From contig CM064539.1 in the NCBI GenBank assembly GCA_032716605.1, positions 351,501-415,500 on the forward strand: a DNA stretch of 64,000 bases, in the 5' to 3' direction. Shown piece by piece: positions 20,787 to 32,644 of the stretch. Source of the DNA: Paralithodes platypus (taxonomy: Eukaryota; Arthropoda; Malacostraca; Decapoda; Lithodidae). The number at the start of each line of letters is the position of its first letter. The stretch's first letter is position 1. A model generated the notes under the pieces. That model saw only the letters and a program-made list of their open reading frames with translations, made no database searches and was not told the DNA's origin. The position numbers were made by a program, and so were the translations under genes.

Positions 20787-21481
20787 CAGTCCGTTCCCCA
20801 TATCCGCGCTCCATACATTCGCGATGCTGCTTATCCACGGACACTCTTAAATATCCCATTACTAGTCATCCGCGCAAAAAACTGCAAAATACCAGCTATT
20901 CACAGATTTGAATTGGGCGGGTCGGTGTGCATCCCGATTCTTGCTTTGGTCGGCCATCTTGCATTCTTGCGTGAAGTCAACACAGCGTTCCAGCTGAGGC
21001 AGCAGTTTACAGACCAGTGTTGGAAAAGTTTAAAACTACTTGTTTACAAGCTTTTTTCTGCACGAACCTCTTATCTCTCGCATTTATTAGGGCCTTTAGA
21101 GCATTCAGTGATCGGGACAGTGGGCCTGATTGTAATCATGATTGAAATAAATGCCCGGGACCATCAAAACAGAGCAAGCGTACAGACGCTGTCTGACGAA
21201 GGCAGGCAAATTATGCCGATGTGTAAGGCTAGCCTAGGCTTAATGACTGATTTTAAATAAAGTGTGTGGTCTGTTATCTCTTCATAATATGTATTAATAA
21301 GTATTCTCAAATAATATGTAGGTCAAAATATTGGTTTGAGGGTCCAAGATGGCCGGGTCGGGTACGAGCGAAGCCTATTTCCCATTGAAACCTATGTTAA
21401 ATACACAACACGTATCCGCGTTTTAAAGTATCCGCGGACCGCAGTCAGTACCAGTAAGGTGCGGATACGGGGAACCGACTG
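20787..21481 (+). mobile_element. pogo/Tigger-like element, deleted
   Basis: Inverted ends CAGTCCGTTCCCCATATCCG and CGGATACGGGGAACCGACTG in a TA duplication. The internal 163-codon frame contains frame-broken pieces also present at 58968-59813 and 43690-43810 (GGGCCTTTAGAGCATTCAGT, AATGCCCGGGACCATCAAAA). It is probably a non-coding or heavily deleted relic, since no DDE motif is visible. Confidence 0.75.
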
Positions 21482-21484
21482 TAT

Positions 21485-21964
21485 ATATGGCAGGTTCCCC
21501 CTAAAAGTCCCTATTGGCCGACAGGGAAGCTGGCTAAATGGCACAATGAGTCTTAATATTGACTATGGGGTAAAAGTTCTTAAAATTGCCAAAGTAATGG
21601 GGGAGAAAAGTCTAAATTCTAAAGTTGGGTTTTTTTTTTTTTTACAAAGAGTTGAGTAGATAGTATTTAGTCTTTTATAATAATAGTAATCTATACTGGT
21701 ACCCTGTTTATTATAGGTATGCTAGAAATTGTTTTATCCATCTAGTTACTGTACCATTCCCCTTCTATCTATTCTATAATTATTTTAGTTTTATTGAGAG
21801 TTGTATTGTCTGTAATTCAAAAAGGGCTAGAGCAAAATAATGAGCTTTAAATTTGTACCCATTCCCTGGCTGATGGTTTCCAAATAGTAGCCTATAATTA
21901 TAGATGTTAATGTTCAAGATGTTCTGCATAGTTGTTTGGAATCCGGTATGTCAATTTCATTAAT
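21485..21964. other. Gene-free stretch
   Basis: AT-rich sequence with a poly-T run at 21630-21642. Nothing supported. Confidence 0.4.
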
Positions 21965-22375
21965 CTATTTTAGTTGTTCCCCAAGCTACCTGGCCGAACG
22001 GCCCCGAGCAAGGCCAAGGCCATAACAGAGCGCCCCCACAGAACCTCCCTGCCGATCACAATAAAGCCTGGGTGACCGAAGCCACTCCATGGCTGGGAGC
22101 CGAGGAGGGTGCGGAAACGCCCAGGAAACCAAAGCCCCACCCAGGGCCCTGTGCCCCTCAGCAATTATGAAGAGAAAGTTGAGGGGCAAAGGAAAAATGT
22201 GACTCTTTGGCTTCCAATTTTGGTAGATTGGGAGGTCAATCCACCACGGAAGAGACTCAGTCACTGGAGATCTAGAAAATATATAAGTAAAGGGAATGGT
22301 CAGAGTAAGGTATGGGTATGGCAGAGATTGCTCAGTTCTCACTCTGATAGAGCAGCCCATAACCGATTTTAGGGA
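21965..22375 (-). repeat. SINE-like repeat with CAA-type tail
   Basis: Minus-strand copy of the family at 47485-47975, 3' end CCAGGTAGCTTGGGGAACAA at about 21970. It extends to the TGAGCAATCTCTGCCATACC segment near 22320. Confidence 0.65.
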
Positions 22376-22734
22376 GTAGAGTTGGTTGGTGGAGAGAACA
22401 TAATAATAGGTTATTATTATAGGTATAATTTGACTTATTGTTTTGGAGCTATAGATGTTGATGGTAAAGAATTAAGTCACTTTTAATGAAAATCATTATT
22501 TTAGAGTACAGGTAAAAGCGTTGGGTAGGATTTTTTGTTTCTTTAATTTGAACAGTCACTTTTGAGCTATCTGTGAATTTGAACAGTCACTATTGAGCTA
22601 TCTGTTAATTTGAACGGTCACTTTTGAGCTATCTGTTAATTTTAAGACTTTAAAAATAATAATTATCGAAACTCTAAACAAAATAAGTGAAGAACGTGCA
22701 TTTAAATTGATCGGAAATTATTATTTTAAAACAA

Positions 22735-22860
22735 ACTTGTGATCAGACTATACGTGCCGATCTCAAATCCAAAAAATTGAAAAGTGGAGCAGCCCTTAAC
22801 AGGGTTGCCTGGAACGCCGCCATTAGGATGCATGTATATCCACATATGTATAGCATGGAA
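22735..22860 (-). repeat. Dispersed repeat (GGCAACCCTGTTAAGGGCTG family)
   Basis: Minus-strand copy of the segment at 37200-37320 and 45680-45765, containing GGCGGCGTTCCAGGCAACCC and GATTTGAGATCGGCACGTAT. It abuts the acceptor of block E. Confidence 0.55.
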
Positions 22861-22889
22861 TCCACTAACCTTTTGTCTACGCTTTACAG

Positions 22890-23039
22890 CACAAGGATCG
22901 TACAGCTGACCAAGAGCTTCCCAACGTCTCAAGATTATTTCAAGCTAAACGTCTGAAGATTAACGTCGCTAGGATCTCCAATCGTCTATCTTCAATCCTC
23001 TACTTCAACTCTCCACACACATCGCTTCTGTTCAATAAG
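22890..23039 (+). ncRNA. Candidate lncRNA exon (block E)
   Basis: Acceptor TTTTGTCTACGCTTTACAG and donor AATAAG/GTTAGTGAAG around 150 bp. One frame is open throughout (50 codons), but length alone makes this unremarkable and no family is recognised. It opens with CACAAGGATCGTAC, echoing block D. It is the last block seen before a long AT-rich interval. Confidence 0.4.
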
Positions 23040-23049
23040 GTTAGTGAAG

Positions 23050-23978
23050 TTAGATAGGATATATTTGTTATGTTGGATTTGTTGGTTGTAAATTAACGTC
23101 TCGTTGAAATTAGGCAGTTGGTTAAGAATGATCCGCTCCCCCTCCCCTCTTCCCCCTTAATAAACTAAGTAATAATACTATATAGATAAATATATAGTTA
23201 ATTAATGTTAAAACTTTAAAAATAATCAAACTAAAACTGGAACAAATTGAAATTAAAGTAAAAATTATTAATAGAAATCGCTATAGAAATCACGCTAAAT
23301 ATAGAATGGACAATTAAAACTATAAATTAATCTATGAAATTAAGAGTAAATGCTCACTAAAGTAATATTAAAATTGCTGGATAGTTTTGTATAGAATTGG
23401 ACTACTTTCTAGCAAAGTAAAAGTCGACAATATAATTAATCTATCTAAAGTGGGCAATCCAGCAAACTTTAAGTAAGGATACTTTGTACAGCAATTAAAA
23501 TCTATAGCCTAACTTTGAAAGCAAGTACTGTTCAAATTAATAAAAGTAACTTTAAAATCTAAAATTATCGAAGTGCACGAACAAAAAAAAATTAAAAATT
23601 AATTTAAAATTATCAGAATTTAAGCTTTGAAAAGCATAAACTTCTAATGTGAAATAAAATGACTGGACTGAATTACAATGTTCCTTTTAAATCTTCGGTA
23701 TTGCATTAGCAAGTAAATTGTATATATAAAACTTTAGAAGTTACTGTTCAAATTAATATAACTTTAAAATTTAAAATAATAGAAACCCCACCTTCTATAT
23801 GTGGAAAAACGCATTAATATTTATCGGAATTAACTTTTAAAACTACAAAGCTATAAAATTAAATAAAATGAGCGTGCACTGAATTAGAATATATTGCTTT
23901 TAAAATCGGTTACCTAAATGTTCGCTATTGCATTAGCAAATTAACGGTTTAAAGTAATATCTGGTCCCACAGTACTCC
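23050..23978. other. AT-rich gene-free stretch
   Basis: Repeated short segments such as TTAAAATAATNGAAACTCTA and TTTATCGGAAATTAAACTT recur here and at 16650, 22650 and 24260. They look like an old diverged repeat. No gene. Confidence 0.4.
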
Positions 23979-24202
23979 ACCGTTTCACGCATTTATGACG
24001 CAGAGGTTGCCAGATTAGCAATAAGAAATAGTTCGGTTATAATTACCTCTCCAAAATTAGTTTTCTGGCCACAGCTAACTCAAAGACAACTGCAGAGGTT
24101 GAAGTAACTAAACTAAAGGTTTCTAAATACCCCTGATGGTAACAAAGGCTTTAAAGTATCCCCAATAGGCTCAAAATCGCGTCATATGTCTGAGAGGGTT
24201 AA
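23979..24202 (+). repeat. TTAA MITE (GACGCAGAGGTTGCCAGATT family)
   Basis: Right end GTCTGAGAGGGTTAA intact; left end eroded (CCGTTTCACGCATTTATGAC). Confidence 0.65.
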
Positions 24203-25684
24203 TATAAGTTTAAAATTTAAAATAATACAAACTCTACCTTATATACTGTGTGTGGTCAAACTCATTAAAATTTATCGGAAATTAAACTTAAAACTACGAA
24301 GCTATAGAATAATTAAATAAAATGAGCGTGCATTGAATTAGAATACAGTATATTTCATTTACAATCGGTTCCCTAAATCTTGGCCATCGCATTAGCAAAT
24401 TAACAGTTAAAAGTAATACCTGGTCCCACAGTACTTTATCTTTATCTATATACTCTGTCACCTTCCCCATTGTATTTATTATTAATATCTATAGAACGGC
24501 TTATTTATTTGCTTATTAAAATTTAAAACTTGCAAACTAAACGAACCAAAACTTTGACAGTCTATATAAAGTCAAAATAACTTCAAAATCGCTGTGGAGA
24601 AAACGCTTGCTAAAATGAATTAAGTTTGTTTAACCAGACCGAGTCTAGAAAAAGACTCCCAGGGCTTAAAATAAAATCTAAGAAATATTATCTATAGAGC
24701 GGCGTATTTAATTGCTTATTTATTTTGTATTGCTTTGTTTGCTCTAGACCTCAATCAAGCTTAAAATAAAACACTCTTTGTGCATTTTTCGATAGAAAAA
24801 TGTCTTCGTTTGCTCTGTAGAATTTCAATAAAGCTTAAAAAGTACCCTTCGTACATATTTTGATAGAAAATTGTCCATACTATAATATTATAGTATATGC
24901 TGTGCCTACAAAGACTGTCTGTAAATGTTCAAGAAAGTATGAGCCGTTAGTACCGGACTTTGAAGGGAGCGCGGCGAATATTAGTATTGATGTTGAAAGT
25001 GACGGTCTGTCCTGTAGCGCCCTGAATCCCCCCTCCCCCTCCCCCATTTCTATTACAACCTCTAAATCCAGCCTAATGTGATATATCCTCTATAAACATG
25101 AATGTAGCCAAATGATATGCTTACAGGGTAAACTTTAAAATGATATCCCGGTGGAACAAGTAGGATACTTTATTAACGATGTGTGATAGTGATGGAAGAA
25201 TAGGTACGGTTACGAAGGATTGTAATATTTTGGCATGATTTGATAGCGTAATACTTAAACTAGGACCTTTCATGTTAATTGTCTTGATAGCATAATGCAT
25301 AAATGCCCGGAATATTGGTGTGAGTATCCTAGGTTAGTCCTTGGAGAGTCTCTTGTAATTTTTTTTATTTCATTGAGTTTAGAAGTAAAGTTTTGGTGAA
25401 AAAATATAAATTAATAAAAAAATTCCTTTGACCTCAAAGGTTTAAATAAATACTAAAGACACTCAAAATAAATTTGTGCCTTTTTCGGTAGAAAAATGGC
25501 TCGGCCAAAGGCCGATTTCTTCTAAATTTCATAAAAAGTTATAAAAATGCCACACAAATGGGGCAAATGTAAGAAAGTTGAAGTATCGTTAACTTAAATT
25601 ATAATGTAAAAGTTGCAAAATAAACCAACAACTTAAAGGAACGCAGTAAAAAGAAAAGACCACTAATCCAAATTGCTAAGTATT
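24203..25684. other. Gene-free stretch with small ORF
   Basis: Contains the AACTTGCAAACTAAACGAAC dispersed repeat (24525-24615) and a SINE fragment (25285-25400). A 73-codon frame at 24860-25081 has mixed composition ending in Pro/Ser-rich sequence, but no homology I recognise and no convincing splice border. Confidence 0.35.
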
Positions 25685-25685
25685 A

Positions 25686-25790
25686 TATTTGATGCAGTTT
25701 TGACCACCATGTACTCCCTGCTGACGTATAGCTGGGTTAGGGTGGGTGCCCTAATAATCGGGGACTTCAGTGAATGGTAACAGAAATGTA
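25686..25790 (+). repeat. SINE body fragment (GCAGTTTTGACCACCATGTA)
   Basis: Matches 945-1050 and 29905-29990, including GGGTGCCCTAATAATCGGGGA. Confidence 0.5.
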
Positions 25791-26189
25791 TAGAAAAGTG
25801 TTCACTAAATTTAAATCCAGACTGTAATTCCTGCTTTATTATAGTTTTCATTAAATTTTATTCAGTTTATCTATGGCATCAAAGCGTATTTGATTCGTAC
25901 TGCTGTTTCCTAAGCTTAATAAAACTGTAAGGGTAGCTGTGATGAAAGTCAAATTAAAGTTATTTTAGATGATATCCGAATCTTGCCAAAAATTTAATCC
26001 TGTAACCAACTATCTACTAATCCAGAATGTGAATGGAGGAGTGCTAGAAGGGATCTGCCCCTTGTACAGTACTGCTACCCTGAAATGGGGATTGAATGCA
26101 GTAAGTTAGTTCACATATTGAATATTGGAACCGCGGAGCATATCTCTCGGGCGGGGGAGAATAGTTTTGGGTGGGTGGACTAACTTCAA

Positions 26190-26420
26190 AATTAAAGTAT
26201 AATTTTGGTGTGACTATCCTAGGTTCGAGTCCTTGGAGTGCCACATGTATTTGTTGATTTCATTGAGTTTAGAAGTAAAGTTGTTGGTGTAATGGCTTAA
26301 GGTGCTTATGTTCTGGGTGTGGTGTCCCGGGTTCGAATCCCGGGAGGATCATATGATGCCATTAGTTTATTAAATTCTGGTTGTGGTGTCCCGGGTTCGA
26401 ATCCCGGGAGGACCATATGC
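26190..26420 (+). repeat. tRNA-related SINE head followed by duplicated B-box segment
   Basis: After the GGTTCGAGTCC B box at about 26222, the segment GGTGTCCCGGGTTCGAATCC plus CGGGAGGA occurs twice, about 59 bp apart (26322 and 26381). The palindromic CCCGGGTTCGAATCCCGGG is the T-arm of a tRNA-like head. Confidence 0.55.
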
Positions 26421-26429
26421 TTTCATCAT

Positions 26430-27000
26430 TTATTAAAGTAAATTTGAGTTTGTTCTTGATAAGAATGGGGTGTTATTAGATTTATAACTTTTATTTAAAT
26501 GGGGTGGTACTTATTAGATTTATTACTTTTATTTTTATTGTTTTGTTAGTATATTCTGGGAGATAGGGGGTGGGATTATGCTAGGAAGGGTAACTTTAAA
26601 TTTGTTTTTAGCTGTAGAACTTTTATTTTATTTGTTTTTTGAGTATATTCCGGGCCCACGACTGCAGCCTGAAAACTAGTACGGTCATTCATAACAGTCT
26701 CCTGCTAGTACGCAACAAGGTTGTCAATAAGTAGTGATTCCGAAAGTCAGGTCCTGCCCCCGAGGTGCCCGGGATATAGGGATGAACGGAGAGAGCGAGA
26801 GTTTGTTTATGTAGGCTTAGCTTCGGGGTATTAATTGTTCCACTGGTATCATTTATATTCCTTCGGAAGCAATGTTTGGAGAGTCTTGGCTCCCTCGGTA
26901 TTAAGATGCGCATAAAGTTTATTCGATCTTTATATAATTTCTGTTTTAGGAAGGTCTTTGGCAACTCAAATCTACCCAATATATCTTAGTCTTGTGCATA
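26430..27000. other. Gene-free stretch
   Basis: A TGGGGTGNTNATTAGATTTAT segment is repeated twice near 26465-26530. 26690-26980 is GC-richer and carries a minus-strand 96-codon frame of no recognised family. Confidence 0.35.
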
Positions 27001-27004
27001 ATTC

Positions 27005-27195
27005 TTTAACGGTCTTTATAGCGTAATGCATAAATGTGCAGAATTTCTGTCTCCTAGGTTCGAGTCCTTGGAGTGCCACATGTACAGTATTTTTAATTAA
27101 ATTTACTTTAATAATATCCTTGGTTAGAGTCCTTGGAGTGTCTCGTGTATTTTTCATTGAGTTTAGAAGTAAAGTTGGTTGGTGAAAAAATATGA
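27005..27195 (+). repeat. tRNA-related SINE
   Basis: TCTTTATAGCGTAATGCATA head, GGTTCGAGTCCTTGGAGTGC B box and GTTGGTTGGTGAAAAAATAT tail. A second TTGGAGTGTCTCGTG piece inside suggests an internal duplication. Confidence 0.6.
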
Positions 27196-27199
27196 ATCC

Positions 27200-29240
27200 A
27201 TAGATCCTAAGGTGAATAAAAGCATTTAATGATCGAATAAACTGAACGCTTCCTAATCCTGAAGGTGTTTATTAACTTAAAAGAATTTCCATCCGGGTGT
27301 TTTGGAAATATTTTAAGTTTGTAAGGGTTCTGTAAACATTGGTAACGGAGTAAATTTATACAAATCGAACTTGGCAAGGTAAAGGTGAATGGGAGAGCTT
27401 TGGTTACTGATTAGTTGGTTTCGTTAACTCCTAAGTTAAGGAAAGGAATTTATGTGCAGTATCCAAGCTTTAACCTAATTTATTTAACCGACGCTGATTT
27501 TAATGCACTATTGTAAGTTTTTGAAATTTTTTGCTCCATTGGTAAATAAAGAAAAATATGAGATGTGAATTGTATATGTACCATCTAAGCCCATTATACA
27601 TTTTGATATGCTGTATTGTTCAATGGATAGGGTTAGGCTGAAAATAGAAGTACCTAGTTGTAGTAGTGACTAGTTATAAATAGTAAAATATGCTAGGAAT
27701 AAGTTTGGTAAAAGATCTGATCATGATTGGTTCTATATACTGTAGTCTTTAATGTTGTTTTTAATTAGTCTGGCAGCTTAGTTAGAAATTTGAAAGTAAA
27801 ACTTTCAAAAGAAACCAAAACCCTAATGACTATATAAAGACCAAGTATATATTTGTCAAAATAGCAATGAGCAAGTTTGAAATAGTATAAAGCTAGAGCA
27901 ATTTTGGCGTAAGTGAAACTCAATTGTAGTTTGTGAGACTGAATAACTAATAACTGATAATATAATAAGACTGAATAACTAATAATAATAGGCAAATAAC
28001 TGAAATAAGTTTGCAGTCAATGTTTTGATTTGATAAGCTGAGTAAAGTGGATTAATGGTCTCTATAAATTTTGAAAAGTAGTTTAATAGGCTGGAAGACT
28101 AAGAATTCAATAAATGTTAGCCTGAAGAAAGTAACTGTTGGTCATTTATATAAAGTTCAGTGAAGTCTAAGACTAGTGTAATCTATAATTTGGGCTGAAA
28201 ATATGAGTGATGCTGTGAGGAATTTGCCTATAAAATAAGATACCCTGGCTGACTCTTCCCAAATGCTAGAAATATTAGCTTCTATTACTCTAGTACAGTA
28301 CCAGTTATGTGAAAGTAAATTTAGTCAGATTATTGTAGATTTCTGTAAACTCTAATTGGTCATTGGGAATACTGTACATATATGGGATATATAGCTGTAT
28401 TTAGGAGGGAGGATTGAAAAATAGTTATAAATTTTACGGTATATATATCTTTAAAATACTTTGAATCTGAAGGGTATTTTTGCTTATGGCTGAAACTTGG
28501 TTATAGCTTATGAGAAGAGTAGTTATTAATGCAGTACTGTACCTATATATGGTAATAAGGATTATCTTTATGGTACTAGGGAAGACTGATGGGAGATAGT
28601 GATGCCTTGGTCTATAGTACAGTATGAAAGTTAGATTTTAGTTATAGGTATAATCAATAGGGTTTTAGTTCATAGTTTTATAGAATTACTAGTACATTAG
28701 GTATAATTAATAGGCTTTTAGTTAGTTCATAGTTTTATTGAATGATTAGTAGGATTGGTATAAGTTTAGTTCATACATAGTTTTTATAAAATTACTAAAT
28801 TTGTAAAGGGCTTATTTGTTATATTTATGATTTATGTATTTGTCCGTTTAACATGGAGCTAAAAATGTCACTAAACCCATGGTGTATTAATCCTTTTGGA
28901 ATGCAATATATTTTTCCATATTCTGGCTTTTTGACAAATTTGAGCAGTTTAAGAGGGATGTTTGAGAGTGTAAAGGGCAATGACTAGATGAAGCTTCTGA
29001 CTCTCACAGCCCCTACCTAAGCTGAATAAATAATCTATTAGCCAGAATAAAGGAAGTAATTGTATACTGAAAGTTTAAGGTGCAAGTTCTGTTTGTATAG
29101 ATGATTAAAGTTTACTTTTTGAGATGCAGTTGTAGATGATTCATAATTATTCTGATTGAGTTTTAATATTGACAACTTGAGACTTCAATAGAAAGAAATT
29201 CATAACAAAATATTGCTTGCAAAATAGACTTGGAAATTAA
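27200..29240. other. AT-rich gene-free stretch
   Basis: No supported gene. 28630-28805 holds three diverged ~70-bp units with AGTTCATAGTTTTATNGAAT and GGTATAATNAATAGG. Confidence 0.45.
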
Positions 29241-29249
29241 AGTAATTAA

Positions 29250-29640
29250 ATGTATACACCCCATAGTTTGGGTTTGCCGACTTGAGACTGAGCCCGCACA
29301 GGGAGTTTAACATTTAAATAAATATAATTTTTGGAATATTTGAGTTTGTCCAAAGACTAAACATTTAAAGTAATGAAATTGGGTATTTATGTATATACTC
29401 AGGCACATACCCCATAGCTGGGGTTGGCAGACTTGAGACAGAGCCCAAATGGAAATTAAAATTTAATTAAATCTTAGTGTTTGTCAAAATACTTTTAAAT
29501 TAAAGTAATTAATTTGGGAATTTGTATATACTCAGGCACATATCCCATAGGTGGGGTTGGCCAACTTGAGATGGCAGGACAAATTCTATCTATATACTCA
29601 GGCCCTATTGCAATTTTCCTAAAAAAAAAAGAAAAAATAG
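29250..29640 (-). repeat. Three tandem copies of a LINE-tail-derived ~135-bp unit
   Basis: Units start at about 29250, 29391 and 29525 with TATATACTCAGGCACATACC and include CATAGCTGGGGTTGGC and ACTTGAGACAGAGCCC. This is the reverse complement of the terminal LINE/SINE tail (GGGCTCTGTCTTGAGT...GGGGATTGGGCCTGAGTATA), here amplified in tandem with AT-rich filler. Confidence 0.6.
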
Positions 29641-29641
29641 T

Positions 29642-31890
29642 ACTAGAAATTTTGCAATATTTAAGTTTTCATTTTTCTATTGTCGACTCAAAGTTGTCTT
29701 TATTAATACTGGATATAGAAGTTATGCATATTTTTCTACAACTGCATAATACAGTAATGAAATCTTTAATGGAATGATGTTTTAGAATGTGCAATTTTTG
29801 TATATGTTTTAAGACTAATTAAGTATTGATTTATGAAGGCAATGTAATTCCCTCTGAAAATATAAGTCATGGTATATTTAAGAGGAAAATTATATGCTTT
29901 CAAAATGAATCGGTTTTTACCACCATACACTCTTTGCTCAAGAGCTGGGGTAGGGTGGGTGTCCTGATTATCGGGGACTTAAACAAATCGATACTTAAAA
30001 TCTTTACTATATATACAAAAATGAAAATATATGAAGTAGAAATTATTTTACTCCATATACTTTAGTAGATATTGTCAAGGACTGTCTACTTGACATAACT
30101 AAAAGTTTGCACATTCTAAAATGTATTCCGTTGAGATACTCTTTAGCCATAAATAAGTACATGCTATGGAATCTATTGAACCTATTTGAGAAAAAGTAAT
30201 TTAGGGTACAGCATAAGATTTGTATGCAGTGTTTTAAAGAGTTCTATTAATAGAAAATGCCCACTGAAATCTAACTGATTAAATATTTATGGAAATGTAC
30301 TTGTGCATTTTGATATATATTAATGTCCCTTGATTTTTGTGATGGTATTTATATTGCAAAGAAAATTGACTGCTTACAAATCTGGTTCTGTATTTTAATA
30401 TATGATAGGCCAACCTCTTGAAACTCTAAAAGGCTAGAAGAAATGGGCTGAAACTTTCCTATCTTATTCCCTGGGTGACTCTTCCCAAATTATGAAAATC
30501 CCATGCTTGATTACTGTTTATTGATGTTAATGGTAAAGAATATTGGGCAATTATAAAAGACTTATTATAATTAAGCCAGATATCTTTGCCACTAAGATTA
30601 ATAATGGGTAATCACTATGCAAGTTCTGACTTTGGAAGAGTTGACCAGGAAATAGGTGTGGTAATGCAGTTTATTTACTCTAGCCTTTTTAGTTAACCCA
30701 TTGATGAATATGAATCACCAAGTGAATTTTGGTTACCTGACTATTATATGCAGCTTAGGAAGACTGTTGAGCAATGAGAGGGGTAATAGTAATTTATTAA
30801 CCCTTGAGATTGATCTGGTACTTCCTAAGGTGAATATAATTGAATGCTAGCCAATATTCCCAAAGTGCATCATATTTGAATTGGTTTAGAATTTTGGCCT
30901 TTATATATTTACTGCTATAATTACTGAAAGTGATTGTCAGCCCCTTGATAAATATGAGTAAGTTAATTCTGGATATTTGATTATTTTATGTTGCTTTGGA
31001 ATTATTTTGGCATTTATGCTCTTAATTATTCCTTAAGTGCATAGAATTTCTCTTAGCCAGCATGACTTGTTAATTCTGGCTATTGGATGATTTTATTAAG
31101 CTTTGGAAGGATCTGGGTCTAATGGAGTTTTATACTTTATTATTCCTAGAGGTTTTCCTGAAGTGCATAAAATTTCTCCTTAGCCAGCATGACTTATTCT
31201 TTTATGAGAGGGTTAAAGGTTCATGATTCCATTGGTGTACTTATTTTTGCTCGAGTGTACTGTATCATGTAAGCAATGGTTTGGCTGCATTTATGTAGGT
31301 TTAAAACTATATCTTGAGTTTGCATATTTAAATGTGGTTTTTCTATCACTGACTGAAAAAAATCTGCCAAAATACCTTAAAGATTTAAAAATAGCTGGTT
31401 GATAAGTATTTAAATTGGTAAAAATATTATTTTATGATGCATATGCCACTTATGAAAATACATACTTTGTTTGCATGGTAAGTGAAAATGGCACTTAACA
31501 TGCAAAGAAAGTAATATTATTTTCATAAATAACATGCATAATAAAAGTAATAAATTTGTTCCCATTTACTAAGACTTGTTTACGGACTTTTTATAAATCA
31601 TTAAAAGTTTCTTTGGCTGTTCTGTGATAGTTTACCATATTTATATACTGCACACTCATGATATAAAGTTTAGCAACTTAGAATGAACAGTTTGACAACC
31701 AAAAGGATCATTATGAACTCTGGATATGTTCAACCATCATTAATGAAAGTGCTAAACCAAAGTTCTTTTAAGTAATGTGGTTGAATGTTTTAGAAGCATA
31801 ATTATAAAGTTCAGAGCCTTTATTTGTCTGGTCTTAAAGTCTTAAGATGGCAAGTAATGTTTCTGACAGTCTTTGGTTGTGTACTGTTTT
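29642..31890. other. AT-rich gene-free stretch
   Basis: Contains a SINE body fragment (29905-29990) and scattered CCTTTCGG- or AACCCATTGA-type MITE remnants near 30700, 30940 and 31150. No coding signal. Confidence 0.4.
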
Positions 31891-31903
31891 TTCTGGGTTT
31901 ATA

Positions 31904-32134
31904 GTGCATTTCAAACTTAACCTCCATAGCCCATGCTTGTCATTGGCTCAATTAACCCTTTCGGTACGGTCACTATATCTGACTAGCCTCATGATTTTAA
32001 TCAGCTTAGAAAGGACTCTTTTCCTAAGCTGACTAAAGTCTTTTGAGGTTAGCCAGAATATGTAGTGACAGTCCTGAAAGGGTTACTTGAGCCAATGAGA
32101 AGACTGGCTATGTGAGGTTAGGTTTGAAATGCAC
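31904..32134. repeat. Long inverted repeat (about 110-bp arms)
   Basis: Arms begin GTGCATTTCAAAC and end GTTTGAAATGCAC. They pair through CATTGGCTCAA/TTGAGCCAATG, AACCCTTTCGG/CCTGAAAGGGTT and TCAGCTTAGAAAGGA/TTCCTAAGCTGA, with almost no loop. The TTAACCCTTTC core is the same type as the TTAA MITEs, but symmetry extends about 48 bp beyond it on both sides. Confidence 0.85.
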
Positions 32135-32242
32135 AGAGTTTCTGGCAAAATCCTGGTTTCAGTAAATGAACCTATCTCCACAAATTGCCAGTAAGAATCT
32201 TGAGATAGAAAAGTTTTCATGGTGTGAAATGTTTGGGTTTCA

Positions 32243-32352
32243 CCCCATAGACTTTTGAATGATTTCCCCAGAATTTTGCTAAGTCCAGCCTGTGAGGCTG
32301 GACTTAGCAAATTTCTGGGGGGGTGACTGAAATTTGTCAAAGTCTATTGGAA
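32243..32352. repeat. Inverted repeat, hairpin 2 of cluster
   Basis: The centre TTGCTAAGTCCAGCC, TGTGA, GGCTGGACTTAGCAA is perfect. The arms extend through CCCCAGAATT/AATTTCTGGGG to CATAGACTTTTG/CAAAGTCTATTG. Confidence 0.85.
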
Positions 32353-32456
32353 CTTAGCAAAATTTCAGTGGTGTAAACTTTTGAACATTTCACAAGTCTA
32401 GTTCTGAACTTGTGAAATTTTCCAAAGTTTACACCACTGAAATTTTTTAGTTCCAC
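32349..32456. repeat. Inverted repeat, hairpin 3 of cluster
   Basis: GGAACTTAGCAAAATTTCAG pairs with CTGAAATTTTTTAGTTCC; the inner parts GTGGTGTAAACTTT/AAAGTTTACACCAC and AATTTCACAAGT-type arms flank CTAGTTCTGA. Confidence 0.85.
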
Positions 32457-32467
32457 TTTGAAACATT

Positions 32468-32588
32468 CGCTGAACATATCTGAACTGAATTTTCCAAAGT
32501 CCAAACCAGTGAAATTCTTTCCTGAGTCCAGTTGACTGGACTGAAAAAATTTGGACTTTGGAAGTCCACAGTTCTGATATGTTCGGAG
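32468..32588. repeat. Inverted repeat, hairpin 4 of cluster
   Basis: GAACATATCTGAACTG pairs with CAGTTCTGATATGTTC. The inner CCAAAGTCCAA/TTGGACTTTGG and GAGTCCAGTT/GACTGGACTG bring the arms to the centre. Confidence 0.85.
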
Positions 32589-32644
32589 CTCTGACTGGCA
32601 AAATTTTGCAGTGACTGCTAACTTGAATTCTAAATTCCATTCAT

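Noticed and set aside
20769..21260. 163-codon ORF as a host gene
   Set aside because: Lies wholly inside a TA-flanked pogo-like element and is frame-disrupted in the sister copy at 58968-59813.
24860..25081. Possible 73-codon exon
   Set aside because: No good acceptor or donor, no recognised homology, and length is within chance for this region.
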